Source: an uncultured Pelagibacteraceae bacterium (GTDB lineage: Bacteria > Pseudomonadota > Alphaproteobacteria > Pelagibacterales > Pelagibacteraceae). Taken from it: a stretch of 64,000 bases of DNA. Where the stretch lies: assembly GCA_902606645.1 (NCBI GenBank), contig CACLHJ010000001.1:33014-97013 (forward strand), given 5' to 3'. The notes beneath the pieces were generated by a model. It worked only from the letters and a program-made list of their open reading frames with translations. It did not search any database and was not told the DNA's origin. Below, in pieces: positions 26,900 through 35,693 of the stretch. Within the stretch, counting starts at the first letter, position 1; each line of letters begins with the position of its first letter. The translations under genes were made by a program, and so were the position numbers.

Positions 26900-27358
26900 A
26901 TGGAATCATTAAAAAATTGGATGATAGAAGCAGCAAATATTTTATTTGATGATAGTAAAAATGATTTGAGGGCCCTTCCTAAAACAGTAAGGTTACAAAT
27001 TCTTTTAGTGTTAAGTTTTATTTGGACTACAGTTTTTAGTTTATATGTTTTTTCATATACAACTTTTGCATTTGGTTGGGCAGGTCTGTTTATAGCTCAT
27101 ATTGGTTTGATTTTTGCAGTTTATATGACATTTAAACATTTTCACAGAGCTGAAGAAAGTTCTACTAGCGTTTTTAAAACAAAAAATTTTGATCCCTTTA
27201 AGATAATGGTAATTGTTTTTGTTATTGTTTTTATATTTGTCTTTTCAAAAGGAATTGAAGTTTTAACTAGTCCAAACCCATATTCTTACTCAATTCCATA
27301 TGATGGTTCTTCAAAATCAGTATTTGAAAAATGGCTACCGTTTAGTAAAGATAAGTAA
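26900..27358 (+). CDS. Small membrane protein of unknown function
   Basis: Unrecognised 152-residue protein with an amphipathic N-terminus and three hydrophobic segments (about 30-53, 57-75 and 97-115). A short basic segment with histidines (FKHFHRAEES) lies between helices, and a soluble tail follows. The stop overlaps psiE by one base (TAATG), so the two are translationally coupled and probably work together in the membrane. Confidence 0.75.
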   Translation: MESLKNWMIEAANILFDDSKNDLRALPKTVRLQILLVLSFIWTTVFSLYVFSYTTFAFGWAGLFIAHIGLIFAVYMTFKHFHRAEESSTSVFKTKNFDPFKIMVIVFVIVFIFVFSKGIEVLTSPNPYSYSIPYDGSSKSVFEKWLPFSKDK

Positions 27359-27738
27359 TGGATAAGATAGCAAAAAATTTACAACTAGGGTTGATGTGTA
27401 TTATTCTGATCAGCACAATTATTGCTGTTGGTATTGAAATTTCAAATATGTTTTTAAACCAGTCAGTTACTTTAGCTGATTTGCTTTTAATGTTTCTATA
27501 TCTAGAAGTGCTCGCAATGGTAAGAGTTTTTTGGAATCAGCAATCTATAAGCATTACCTTACCACTTCTTATTGCAATAACAGCTCTTGCTCGATTTATT
27601 ATTCTTCAGGGAAAAGAAATGGATCCTACAGCTCTTGTTTATGAGGCAGTTGCTATTCTGTTAATCGCTGGAGCAATTGTTGTTTTAAGATTAAGACATA
27701 GTGACAAACTAGGTCTAAAGAAAAAAAAATCTAGGTAA
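27358..27738 (+). CDS. psiE: Phosphate-starvation-inducible PsiE family protein
   Basis: Membrane protein of 126 residues with four hydrophobic segments. Family features are LLMFLYLEVLAMVRVFWNQ and ITALARFIILQGKEMDP. PsiE was named for phosphate-starvation induction in E. coli; its molecular role is unknown. A basic C-terminal tail (LKKKKSR) faces the cytoplasm by charge rule. Confidence 0.88.
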   Translation: MDKIAKNLQLGLMCIILISTIIAVGIEISNMFLNQSVTLADLLLMFLYLEVLAMVRVFWNQQSISITLPLLIAITALARFIILQGKEMDPTALVYEAVAILLIAGAIVVLRLRHSDKLGLKKKKSR

Positions 27739-27745
27739 TTTAAAT

Positions 27746-28885
27746 ATGTTATTTGAGGCTTCGAGGGCGAAAGCCATTGAAAAACTAAATCATTTTATTG
27801 AAAATAATTTAACAGATTACTCTAAACTAAGAAATTTTGATCTTGGTCCAGAGGGTAGATCTAATGTATCATGCTTATCACCTTACATTACACACGGGAT
27901 AGTAAGCGAAAAAGAAATAATCAAAAAATCTCTTGATAAATTTTCTTTCAATAAAAATGAAAAGTTTATCCAAGAAGTTCTTTGGCGTACTTATTGGAAA
28001 GGCTGGCTAGAACTAAGACCAAATGTATGGGATGATTATTTAATAGAGCTAAAAAAAATAAGAGAAGATTTCAAAGATAACAAAGAATATTTAAATGCAA
28101 TTGAAGGGAAAACAAATATTGAATGCTTTAATTACTGGGTAAATGAACTTAAAGAAAACAACTATCTTCACAACCATACAAGAATGTGGTTTGCGAGTAT
28201 TTGGATTTTCACTCTAGAATTACCTTGGCAACTTGGTGCTGAATTTTTTATGAAACATCTTTATGATGGAGATGCTGCATCAAACACCCTTGGTTGGAAG
28301 TGGGTAGCCGGAATTCAAACACAGGGTAAGCATTACCTGGCAAGTGAATGGAATATAAAAAAATTTACCAATAACAGATTTCAAAACATCAAATTAAATG
28401 AAAACGCTCCTCCAAAAGTTTCTGAAAAATCTTACTCAATAATTAAACAAGATTTCAGTAACCTGCAGAATATTGAGGAAAAAAATCTTGTAATTTTTGA
28501 GAACAATCTCTCATTTGAAATCACTGACTTCAAAGAAAATAACTTTAAAAAAATTTATATAATTTCTGTTAAAAATGAAAATAGATCTATCAAGCTCAGT
28601 GAAAAGTCAGTGAAATTTAAGTCTCTTTTAATTAATGACCAACAACAAAGATTAAAAGATAATTCTATCGAATCTGAGGTTATTGATATTAGTGAAATTA
28701 AAAATGTTGAAAACTGCTGTGGATTATATCCAACTGTTGGTGAAAATTTAGATTATTTAAATTCAAATAATATTAAGTTAAATTTTTTATACAGAAATCT
28801 TGATCAATTTTCTTGGCAATATTGCAACAAAGGTTTTTTTAATTTTAAAAATTATATTCCAAAAATAATATCAAGCTTTAATTAA
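27746..28885 (+). CDS. Photolyase/cryptochrome-like FAD domain protein without the N-terminal antenna domain
   Basis: Flavoprotein-like, 379 residues. Residues about 1-215 match the FAD-binding half of photolyases: EVLWRTYWKGWLE, the HNHTRMWFASIW helix and DGDAASNTLGWKWVAG, which in photolyases contacts FAD and DNA. The usual alpha/beta antenna domain of about 130-200 residues is missing from the front. Instead a 150-residue C-terminal part follows, with strand-helix patterns (KKIYIISV, then a long helix, then SEVIDISEI). It may be a short photolyase-like protein or a rearranged one. It is 7 bases from psiE. Confidence 0.8.
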   Translation: MLFEASRAKAIEKLNHFIENNLTDYSKLRNFDLGPEGRSNVSCLSPYITHGIVSEKEIIKKSLDKFSFNKNEKFIQEVLWRTYWKGWLELRPNVWDDYLIELKKIREDFKDNKEYLNAIEGKTNIECFNYWVNELKENNYLHNHTRMWFASIWIFTLELPWQLGAEFFMKHLYDGDAASNTLGWKWVAGIQTQGKHYLASEWNIKKFTNNRFQNIKLNENAPPKVSEKSYSIIKQDFSNLQNIEEKNLVIFENNLSFEITDFKENNFKKIYIISVKNENRSIKLSEKSVKFKSLLINDQQQRLKDNSIESEVIDISEIKNVENCCGLYPTVGENLDYLNSNNIKLNFLYRNLDQFSWQYCNKGFFNFKNYIPKIISSFN

Positions 28886-29103
28886 AACCAACGCACCATC
28901 CCAATAATACCAGCTGTTGCATAAAAAAATTGTAGAAATAAAATTCCTTTATGACCACCCCTATAGGCCCATATTCCGATTAAAATTGCAGAAAAAAGTA
29001 ATAAACAAAAACCAAAAAATTCAATTCCTATATTTAAAGCAACAAACAAAGAATATAATATTGCGGTTATAACTCCGGCCCATTCAAATATTTTATTATT
29101 CAT
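28882..29103 (-). CDS. Small membrane protein
   Basis: Unrecognised 73-residue protein with two or three hydrophobic helices and little else. It overlaps the photolyase-like gene tail-to-tail by 4 bases and the GATase gene start by 4 bases, so it is co-transcribed with the GATase. Its C-terminal RWF and conserved-looking YRGGHKG loop are the only polar features. Confidence 0.65.
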   Translation of the reverse strand: MNNKIFEWAGVITAILYSLFVALNIGIEFFGFCLLLFSAILIGIWAYRGGHKGILFLQFFYATAGIIGMVRWF

Positions 29104-29819
29104 AAAAGTTTTTTAAAATTATTATAAAGGATTGTAGAATAGTTATTCATATCTTTCATGTTATCCTTTGCAGATTGATCAAATTTTTCTAAAGCACCAT
29201 TTCCAAGCTGATCCTCCAAAGCTTTTTTATATTCTGGGACACATCCCCATTCATTAACTGTGGTATTTTTTATTTCTATATGAAATTGAATTCCATAGGC
29301 GTGGTTTTGGTATTTAAAAATTTGAAATTTTGTAACTGGTGACGAGGCTAATAAAGTCACATCCTTATGATTTTGAATGCCCTGCACCTCATAAGAATGC
29401 CACTGAAGACTTTTGATCTGGTTTGGAAATTTTGAAAATAAATTGTCAAGTTCCTTTTCTTTTGTAAAGTTGATATCCATCATGCCAATCTCAGCAGGAT
29501 TTGATTTAACTACTTGCCCCCCTATTACTTCTCCTAACAACTGACAGCCTAAACAAAATCCTAAATAAGGTTTTTTTAAATCTACAACAAACTGTTTAAT
29601 TTTTTTCTTTTCCTCTACTAACCATGGATACTGCTTTTCCATAAAGGTATCCATTGGACCTCCCATACAAAACATTCCATCAAATTTATTTAAATCATCA
29701 GGTATTTTTTCACCTTCATCTAACTCGATAGTAGTTAAATTAAATCCATCAGCTAGCATTAAATCTTTGATATATCCGGGGTCTTCTATCTTAATGTGTT
29801 GTAATACGATAATGTTCAC
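29100..29819 (-). CDS. Class I glutamine amidotransferase (GATase) domain protein
   Basis: Stand-alone GATase, 239 residues. The nucleophile elbow GFCLGCQ holds C89, and a C-terminal YGIQFHIEIKN gives the catalytic His-Glu pair. GMFCMGGPMDT near residue 50 is like GMP-synthase-related GATase proteins. It would release ammonia from glutamine, or act as a gamma-glutamyl hydrolase; the partner is unknown. It is close behind the DUF2256 gene (5-base gap). Confidence 0.85.
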   Translation of the reverse strand: MNIIVLQHIKIEDPGYIKDLMLADGFNLTTIELDEGEKIPDDLNKFDGMFCMGGPMDTFMEKQYPWLVEEKKKIKQFVVDLKKPYLGFCLGCQLLGEVIGGQVVKSNPAEIGMMDINFTKEKELDNLFSKFPNQIKSLQWHSYEVQGIQNHKDVTLLASSPVTKFQIFKYQNHAYGIQFHIEIKNTTVNEWGCVPEYKKALEDQLGNGALEKFDQSAKDNMKDMNNYSTILYNNFKKLL

Positions 29820-29824
29820 TAAAT

Positions 29825-29953
29825 TCAGCTTAACTTAGAACACTTCTTTGAACAATATTTTACTCTATCCCAATTTAACTTCCATTTTTTTCGCCAAGTA
29901 AAAGGTCTTTTACAAACTGGGCAAGTTTTAGATGGCAAATTTTCTTTTCTCAT
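29825..29953 (-). CDS. DUF2256 family zinc-ribbon-like microprotein
   Basis: A 42-residue protein missed by length cutoffs: ATG at 29953-29951, TGA at 29827-29825. It has CPVC near the front and YCSKKCS near the end, with the family-typical RPFTWRKKW between. Four cysteines suggest a single zinc site. Its start overlaps the stop of the cryptochrome-like gene by one base (TAATG). DUF2256 genes often sit beside cryptochrome/photolyase genes in bacteria, and the role is unknown. Confidence 0.88.
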   Translation of the reverse strand: MRKENLPSKTCPVCKRPFTWRKKWKLNWDRVKYCSKKCSKLS

Positions 29954-31443
29954 TAAATTGTATTTTGCTTAATAAATTTATCAGCCTCAGAAAGAATTAA
30001 TTTTTTTCTATCTGTTTTCATTTTATCAAATATTCTTACCATCATTGATAAACGAGGATTTGTTAAAAAAAATTTTCTATTTCTATCTATAAATCTCCAA
30101 TAAAGTCCGTCCATTGTATTGCACCACTCTCCTTTTTTAAAATCCATCATTTTCATAAAATAAGCAGATCCACAGATATAAGGTTTGGTTGCGAAAATTC
30201 CCCCATCACTAAACAATCCCATCCCATAAACGTTTGGAACCATTACCCAATCAGATGAGTCTACAAACATTTCCATAAACCATTTGTAAACAATTGTAGG
30301 TTTGATCTCACACAGGTTCATAATATTGGATAAGATCATTAATCTTTCTATATGATGTGACCAACCATGATTAACAGCATTTTTAATCGCATAATCTAAT
30401 GGAGGAAGACCTGTATTTCCCTCGTACCATGAATTTTTCATTTTTCTATTTTGTTTAAAGAAATTTCCAGTTTCCATTTCTTTTGAATAACCTTGGTAAA
30501 TTCCTCGCATGAATTCTCTCCAACCAATTACCTGACGTATATAACCCTCAAGAGAATTCATTCTGATTTTATTTTTTTTATGAAACTCCAAAACTTTTTG
30601 AATTATAAATTCAGGCGTTATCAATCCTAGATTAATATAGGGACTTAGAGCACTATGAAAAAGAATATTATCTTTTTGATCTACAGCATCTTCATAGTCA
30701 CCAAATAAATTTGATTTCTCTTTTATAAAAAAATTCAAAAGTTTGACAACATCATCGTATTCTGTTGCAAACCAAAAATGATCTGTATTACCTGGATGGT
30801 CTTTGAATAACTTTTCAATAATAGGTTTTAATTTTTTTGTATGATTTGTCTCTTTAATTTTAGGGAATTTAGGTATTGAAATATCTTTGGGTAATTTATT
30901 TCTATTGTCTTCATCAAAACTCCACTTACCACCTACAGGGTTGCCATCAGAACCCATTAATATTCCAGATTTTTTTCTTACTTCTTTGTAGAAGGTTGCC
31001 ATAAATGGTTTTTTTGAGTTTCCTAGATATTTTTTAAATTCTTCACGAGAATTTAAAAACATTGGTGTTTGTATGATATTCCATTCAATCTTTTCCTTTT
31101 TAAAAAACATGGAAATCTTTTGTTCAAAGGGTTTATCTTCTATCTCAAAGCTAGAAACTTCTTTGATTTTTTTTTGGGTAATAATTTTTTTTAATTTTTT
31201 TAAATAATCTTCACTAAATTCTTTATCTTCAATTTTTGAATATTCTAATTTAAATTTATTTTTCTTAAGATTATCTGCGTAGGAGCGCATAGAGGAAAGG
31301 AACAATAGAATTTTTTGTTTATGATGTTTTTCATAAGTGCATAAACCTTTGTCTTCTGCCATAAAGAAGGTATGGTCTTTTTTGAAGCGGTCGATGTATT
31401 TTGTTGGAAATAACTGATTACCAAGTATAAAAAATAACTTCAT
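29953..31443 (-). CDS. Cryptochrome/photolyase of the FeS-BCP (PhrB-like) family
   Basis: Protein of 496 residues. The N-terminal alpha/beta domain begins [10 protein letters not shown] and [16 protein letters not shown], typical of the iron-sulfur bacterial cryptochromes and photolyases. The FAD half has [21 protein letters not shown] and [12 protein letters not shown]. Cysteines near the usual cluster region are C378, C424 and C441. By my alignment three of the four PhrB ligand positions are not cysteine. Divergent from an SDR gene, 27 bases apart. Confidence 0.85.
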   Translation of the reverse strand: MKLFFILGNQLFPTKYIDRFKKDHTFFMAEDKGLCTYEKHHKQKILLFLSSMRSYADNLKKNKFKLEYSKIEDKEFSEDYLKKLKKIITQKKIKEVSSFEIEDKPFEQKISMFFKKEKIEWNIIQTPMFLNSREEFKKYLGNSKKPFMATFYKEVRKKSGILMGSDGNPVGGKWSFDEDNRNKLPKDISIPKFPKIKETNHTKKLKPIIEKLFKDHPGNTDHFWFATEYDDVVKLLNFFIKEKSNLFGDYEDAVDQKDNILFHSALSPYINLGLITPEFIIQKVLEFHKKNKIRMNSLEGYIRQVIGWREFMRGIYQGYSKEMETGNFFKQNRKMKNSWYEGNTGLPPLDYAIKNAVNHGWSHHIERLMILSNIMNLCEIKPTIVYKWFMEMFVDSSDWVMVPNVYGMGLFSDGGIFATKPYICGSAYFMKMMDFKKGEWCNTMDGLYWRFIDRNRKFFLTNPRLSMMVRIFDKMKTDRKKLILSEADKFIKQNTI

Positions 31444-31470
31444 GGTTAAATATAACTAATAAAAATTTTT

Positions 31471-32181
31471 ATGTCAGAAAAATATCTCATTTTCGGTGCG
31501 ACAGGATCTATTGGTTCTAACCTGTCAGAACAATTAAAAAATTCAGGTAATGATATTCATTTAGTCGCAAGGAACGAAAGTGAAGTAAGCGCTATTGCAG
31601 GTAAGTTGGGATGCTCATTTACTGTTGCTGATGTTTTAGAAGAAGGCTTTATAGAAAAAGTCAAAGCTGACGTACCAGAAATAAAAGGGATTGCTTACTG
31701 CGTTGGTTCAATTGATTTAAAACCTTTACGAATGGTAAAGGAAGAAGATTTCACTAAATGTATGAAATTAAATTTATATTCAGCAGTTGAAGCGATCAAA
31801 GGATATCAAGAAAGCCTAAAAAAAAACAAAGGTTCAATTGTTTTATTTTCAACTGTTGCTGCACAAAGAGGTTTTACTAACCATGCTATCATTGCATCTA
31901 CAAAAGCAGCTGTTGAAGGTTTAACAGTTTCTCTTGCTGCAGAATTTGCTCCACACATTAGAGTAAATTGTGTTGCTCCAAGTCTAACAAAATCCAAAAT
32001 TGCAGAACCAATGTTAAAAAATACTGCAATAGCAGAAGGTATCGCAAAGGCTCATCCTTTAAAAAGGTTGGGTGAAGGTAAAGACTCAGCTTCATTAGCT
32101 AAATTTTTAATAACTGAAGATAGTTCTTGGGTTACAGGTCAGATAATTGCTGTTGATGGCGGTAGATCTAAACTTTCATAA
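31471..32181 (+). CDS. Short-chain dehydrogenase/reductase lacking the catalytic tyrosine
   Basis: Rossmann-fold protein, 236 residues. The glycine-rich loop GATGSIG is at 9-15. Serine S127 and lysine K145 are placed as in SDR enzymes, but the YxxxK tyrosine position 141 is isoleucine (NHAIIASTKAAVEG). VNCVAPS and a C-terminal GQIIAVDGG are standard. It may use different chemistry, or only bind a nucleotide. Divergent from the cryptochrome-like gene. Confidence 0.87.
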   Translation: MSEKYLIFGATGSIGSNLSEQLKNSGNDIHLVARNESEVSAIAGKLGCSFTVADVLEEGFIEKVKADVPEIKGIAYCVGSIDLKPLRMVKEEDFTKCMKLNLYSAVEAIKGYQESLKKNKGSIVLFSTVAAQRGFTNHAIIASTKAAVEGLTVSLAAEFAPHIRVNCVAPSLTKSKIAEPMLKNTAIAEGIAKAHPLKRLGEGKDSASLAKFLITEDSSWVTGQIIAVDGGRSKLS

Positions 32182-32182
32182 A

Positions 32183-33247
32183 GTGATTAGATTTTTATTA
32201 TCTATATTTTTTTTTACTTTTTTATGTTCAAATAGTTTTTCAGCAAATTTTAACTTTGAAAAAATTGCTAATCTTAAAGACCCATGGGGCTCATCTTTTA
32301 TTAGTGAAGATGAAATTATAGTTACCGAAAAAAGTGGGAAAATAAAAATTATAAATGTTGAAACTAAAGAACTATTAGAAGTTCAACATAATTTAAATTT
32401 TTTAGAGTATGGTCAGGGGGGATTACTTGATATTATTTATCAAAACAATACTGTTTGGATTTCTTATACTGAGAATAGAGTTAATTGGAAAACCAGCACC
32501 TCAATTGCAAAAGCAAAATTAGATAAACAAGAATTAAATTTTGAAAATATCTTTCAAGCAAATCCACCAATAGACTCGGGTTATCATTTTGGATCAAGAC
32601 TTGCTATTAAAGATAATTATTTATTTGCATCTGCTGGTGAAAGAGGACAAGGTATGATTGCTCAAGATCCAACTCAACATCCAGGTAGTATTATAAGAAT
32701 ACACTTAGATGGAAGCATACCAAAAGACAATCCTAAGTTTTATGGAAAATCAGATTGGCTGCCAGAAATATATCAGATAGGCATTAGAAATCCTCAAGGT
32801 TTAACTTTATCTCCATATGATGGAAAAATTTATATGAGTAATCACGGCGCTAAAGGAGGCGACTGGTTTGGTGAAGCAAAAAAAGGTGAAAACTATGGAT
32901 GGAAAATTTTAGGCTGGGGTGGAACAAATTATTCTGGAAGCAAAATTGGACCAAAATGGAAGCCTGGCTTCACAAAAGCTATTAAATATTGGGTTCCTTC
33001 AATTGCAACCAGCGCCATCACAATTTACAAAGGTTCAGAATTTGAAGAATGGAATGGTCTCGCTTTAGTAACTTCTTTAAAAGATAAATCATTAAGAGCA
33101 ATTGATTTTTCTGATCTCTCTAATGTTAAAGAGAATGTAGTTTTTAAAGACAAGATTGGAAGACTAAGAGACATTCAAGTACATCCTAAAAATGGTAAAA
33201 TTTATTTTTTAGCAGGTGATAACTTATGGTTAATGGAGAAAAATTAA
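32183..33247 (+). CDS. Secreted PQQ-dependent sugar dehydrogenase family protein
   Basis: Six-bladed beta-propeller, about 354 residues, of the soluble aldose sugar dehydrogenase (Asd/YliI) family. The signal peptide IRFLLSIFFFTFL...SFSA follows a GTG at 32183; an ATG at 32156 inside the SDR gene is the alternative start. Conserved blades include LEYGQGGLLDI, GYHFGSRLAI and GIRNPQGLTLSP. PQQ synthesis genes are not in the window. The protein acts in the periplasm and probably oxidises an aldose. Confidence 0.85.
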   Translation: MIRFLLSIFFFTFLCSNSFSANFNFEKIANLKDPWGSSFISEDEIIVTEKSGKIKIINVETKELLEVQHNLNFLEYGQGGLLDIIYQNNTVWISYTENRVNWKTSTSIAKAKLDKQELNFENIFQANPPIDSGYHFGSRLAIKDNYLFASAGERGQGMIAQDPTQHPGSIIRIHLDGSIPKDNPKFYGKSDWLPEIYQIGIRNPQGLTLSPYDGKIYMSNHGAKGGDWFGEAKKGENYGWKILGWGGTNYSGSKIGPKWKPGFTKAIKYWVPSIATSAITIYKGSEFEEWNGLALVTSLKDKSLRAIDFSDLSNVKENVVFKDKIGRLRDIQVHPKNGKIYFLAGDNLWLMEKN

Positions 33248-34035
33248 AGAATTGTTATTCTGTGCATAATTCTATTGCCTTTAAAAGGTGTTGCTTGATG
33301 CAACATGGATCTGTTATCCCAAATCGCTAATTGATTTTTTTCCCATTCCAATGAGTGTTGAAATTTTTTTTTAATTTGGTGTTTGAATAATTTTTTTTTT
33401 AAGTCAATTGCATTTTTTATTTTTGGCTGAAATCCAACTAGATGACCTGGACTAGAATAAATTGCATAGTTAGTACTAATTTTTCTTATAATTTTATGAG
33501 TGGATTTTAATTCTTTTATTTTCTTCCCTTTCTCTTTTACTCTCTCTTTTGTCGTAATTGAAATAGGTCCTTCTGAGGAATAGACACCTTTTAAACTTGA
33601 TAACTTTCGTTTCATAGATCCAGTTAAATCCTTAAAAGCATAATATTGTGAGCTAAACTCGGTATTTGCTTTTCCTTTTTTGGGAACTAATTTTGATAAC
33701 AACATGGTAAATCTTGGTGGTTTTTTTGTGTAAATAGAGTCTGTGTGAAACTGCTCCCCAAAACTCGGCCCTTTATCAGTTACTTTTCTTTGAACAACAG
33801 TTATCTGAGGATATTTTTTGTTTAATCCTTTTAATCTTGGATAGTCTGCGAGTGTTCCAAAATTTTTTGCGAATTCAACATAATGTTTAAAGGAAAGATT
33901 TTGTCTTCTAAAAAAAACCATCCCATATTTATTTAATGCATTGATAATGATTTTTAAATTTTCTTTTGAAAGTTTTTGAAGGTTAGTATCAATCTCAGCC
34001 CCAATATTATTTTTATTGGGAATAATTCTTAACAT
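33244..34035 (-). CDS. TauD/TfdA-family Fe(II)/2-oxoglutarate dioxygenase
   Basis: 263 residues. The iron facial triad reads H97-x-D99 (EQFHTDS) and H246 (MLHQATPF); the 2-oxoglutarate arginine is probably R259. The alpha-ketoglutarate dioxygenase uses oxygen to hydroxylate or cleave a substrate; taurine, a sulfonate or another small acid are possible. It is convergent with the sugar dehydrogenase (4-base overlap) and directly followed downstream by no related gene. Confidence 0.87.
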   Translation of the reverse strand: MLRIIPNKNNIGAEIDTNLQKLSKENLKIIINALNKYGMVFFRRQNLSFKHYVEFAKNFGTLADYPRLKGLNKKYPQITVVQRKVTDKGPSFGEQFHTDSIYTKKPPRFTMLLSKLVPKKGKANTEFSSQYYAFKDLTGSMKRKLSSLKGVYSSEGPISITTKERVKEKGKKIKELKSTHKIIRKISTNYAIYSSPGHLVGFQPKIKNAIDLKKKLFKHQIKKKFQHSLEWEKNQLAIWDNRSMLHQATPFKGNRIMHRITIL

Positions 34036-34036
34036 G

Positions 34037-34303
34037 TTAGGTATTTAATAATTTGTTTTTTGCTTTCTCAAACTCCTCTTGGGTAAGCACTCCACTTTCT
34101 CGCAAACTGTTTAATTTTGCTAATTCATCACTTAGCGAACCATTGTCGGTTGATATGGTTGATTTAGTTTCTTCTTCGACTTCCTCTTTTTCTGCTCTAT
34201 TGGCTTCTTTAGCATTAAATCCATTCATAATTGCCATGCCGCCTAAATACAGAACATAGCCCATGATGGGGATTACTAATCCAAAAAAAATTATTTTTTC
34301 CAT
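34037..34303 (-). CDS. SHOCT-domain small membrane protein
   Basis: 88 residues: one N-terminal transmembrane helix, an acidic linker (AEKEEVEEETKS) and a C-terminal SHOCT domain, LAKLNSLRESGVLTQEEFEK. SHOCT domains are short helical hairpins often found at the ends of proteins that need membrane or oligomer contacts; role unknown. One base separates it from the dioxygenase gene downstream. Confidence 0.82.
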   Translation of the reverse strand: MEKIIFFGLVIPIMGYVLYLGGMAIMNGFNAKEANRAEKEEVEEETKSTISTDNGSLSDELAKLNSLRESGVLTQEEFEKAKNKLLNT

Positions 34304-34306
34304 AAA

Positions 34307-34510
34307 CTAGTCTTCATCTTCCTCTCTCCATTTTTTTTCATATAATAAGTAAGCTGCATAGATTACTGAAACAGTACCTACTATCATTCCATAGTCAAAC
34401 CCTGTTTGTTGATCATGAATGTACCAACCAAGTTGAGTGGCTCCAATTGTCGGAAAAGTTAGTAAAAGAAAAATTATGGCAATCCTATAGGGATACTTTG
34501 GTTTTTTCAT
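34307..34510 (-). CDS. Small membrane protein of unknown function
   Basis: 67 residues with two hydrophobic helices and an acidic tail (EEDED). It has a strong start context in the gap after folD and lies 3 bases upstream of the SHOCT protein gene. No family recognised. Confidence 0.65.
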   Translation of the reverse strand: MKKPKYPYRIAIIFLLLTFPTIGATQLGWYIHDQQTGFDYGMIVGTVSVIYAAYLLYEKKWREEDED

Positions 34511-34547
34511 ATCTTAGAGTAACAGAATAAATTGTGAGATTTAATTG

Positions 34548-35393
34548 CTAAATTTGCGATCTTTTGAAACACTCTATTGTATTTTTCAATAAACAAGCGA
34601 TTGTCATTGGGCCTACACCACCAGGAACCGGTGTTAATGCTTTTGCATTTTTAGAAACTTCATCAAAATCCACATCCCCTACAATGCCCTTATCAGTTTT
34701 ATTAATACCAACATCGATAACGATCGTATCTTTTTTAACCCAGTCACCTTTGACAAGTTCTGGGATTCCAACTGCAGCTACTATTATATCTGCCTCTAAA
34801 CATTCTGCTTTCAGGTCTTTAGTTTTCGAATGAGTTATTGTCACTGTGCAATTTTCTTTTAAAAGAAGTTGCGTCATTGGCTTTCCATTTAAATTTGATC
34901 TTCCAACTATTACTGCTTTTTTTCCATTTAAGTTAGGCTCAACTTTTTTGATTAATAAATAGCAACCTAAAGGAGTGCATGGTACTGAACTTTCATATCC
35001 AGAAGAAAGATTTCCAACATTCATTGGATGAAAACCATCAACATCTTTTGAGGGTAAAATAGTTTCAATAACTTTTTGTTTATCAATATGTTTTGGGAGT
35101 GGTAATTGAACTAGAATTCCTGAAACTGTTTCGTCTTTATTTAATTCTTCAATTTTTTCTAATACTGTTTTTTCTTCAACTGAGTCTGGATACTTTATAA
35201 CTTCAGATTTTAAACCAACCTCATTAGCTGATTTTTCTTTATTACGCACATAAATTTGGCTTGGAGTTAAATCTCCAATAAGGATAACTGTTAAACCAGG
35301 TACTTTATTATATTTTGCTTTTAAGCCTGTAACTTCGTGCTTTAGCTCTTCTCTTAACTCCGCAGCAGCTTTCTTTCCATCTATTAAAATCAT
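34548..35393 (-). CDS. folD: Methylenetetrahydrofolate dehydrogenase/cyclohydrolase
   Basis: Bifunctional enzyme of one-carbon metabolism, 281 residues, normal length. Typical motifs are YVRNKEKSANEVG (with the catalytic lysine region), VSGILVQLPLPKH, VIVGRSNLNGKPM and TPVPGGVGPMTIACLL. It interconverts 5,10-methylene-THF and 10-formyl-THF. Followed upstream on the minus strand by the yggT gene. Confidence 0.96.
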   Translation of the reverse strand: MILIDGKKAAAELREELKHEVTGLKAKYNKVPGLTVILIGDLTPSQIYVRNKEKSANEVGLKSEVIKYPDSVEEKTVLEKIEELNKDETVSGILVQLPLPKHIDKQKVIETILPSKDVDGFHPMNVGNLSSGYESSVPCTPLGCYLLIKKVEPNLNGKKAVIVGRSNLNGKPMTQLLLKENCTVTITHSKTKDLKAECLEADIIVAAVGIPELVKGDWVKKDTIVIDVGINKTDKGIVGDVDFDEVSKNAKALTPVPGGVGPMTIACLLKNTIECFKRSQI

Positions 35394-35402
35394 TTTATCT
35401 TT

Positions 35403-35693
35403 CTAAAAAATCATTGGCGCAATGTAGAGCTTCATACACATTTCAATAAACCAAATCAATAGAAGAAGAATTATAGGGGATATGTCTAAAGAACCTAAAT
35501 TAGGTATAAAACGTCTGATTTTATTTAAAATTGGATCTGTAAGTCTATAGGTTAATTCTAATAGAGAATAAACAAATCTGTTTTGGGTATTTAAAACGTT
35601 AAAGGCAATTAACCAACTAACAATTACATTGGCAATTACAACATACGAATAAAGTTTTAAAATTTGTAAAACTAAATAAAAAATTGCTATCAT
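35403..35693 (-). CDS. YggT family membrane protein
   Basis: 96 residues, two hydrophobic segments flanking the YggT signature LTYRLTDPILNKIRRFIPN and IDISP-like residues (SLDISPIILLLLIWF). YggT proteins are widely conserved inner-membrane proteins, linked to osmotic shock and cell division. It overlaps mscS by 4 bases at its start. Confidence 0.92.
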   Translation of the reverse strand: MIAIFYLVLQILKLYSYVVIANVIVSWLIAFNVLNTQNRFVYSLLELTYRLTDPILNKIRRFIPNLGSLDISPIILLLLIWFIEMCMKLYIAPMIF

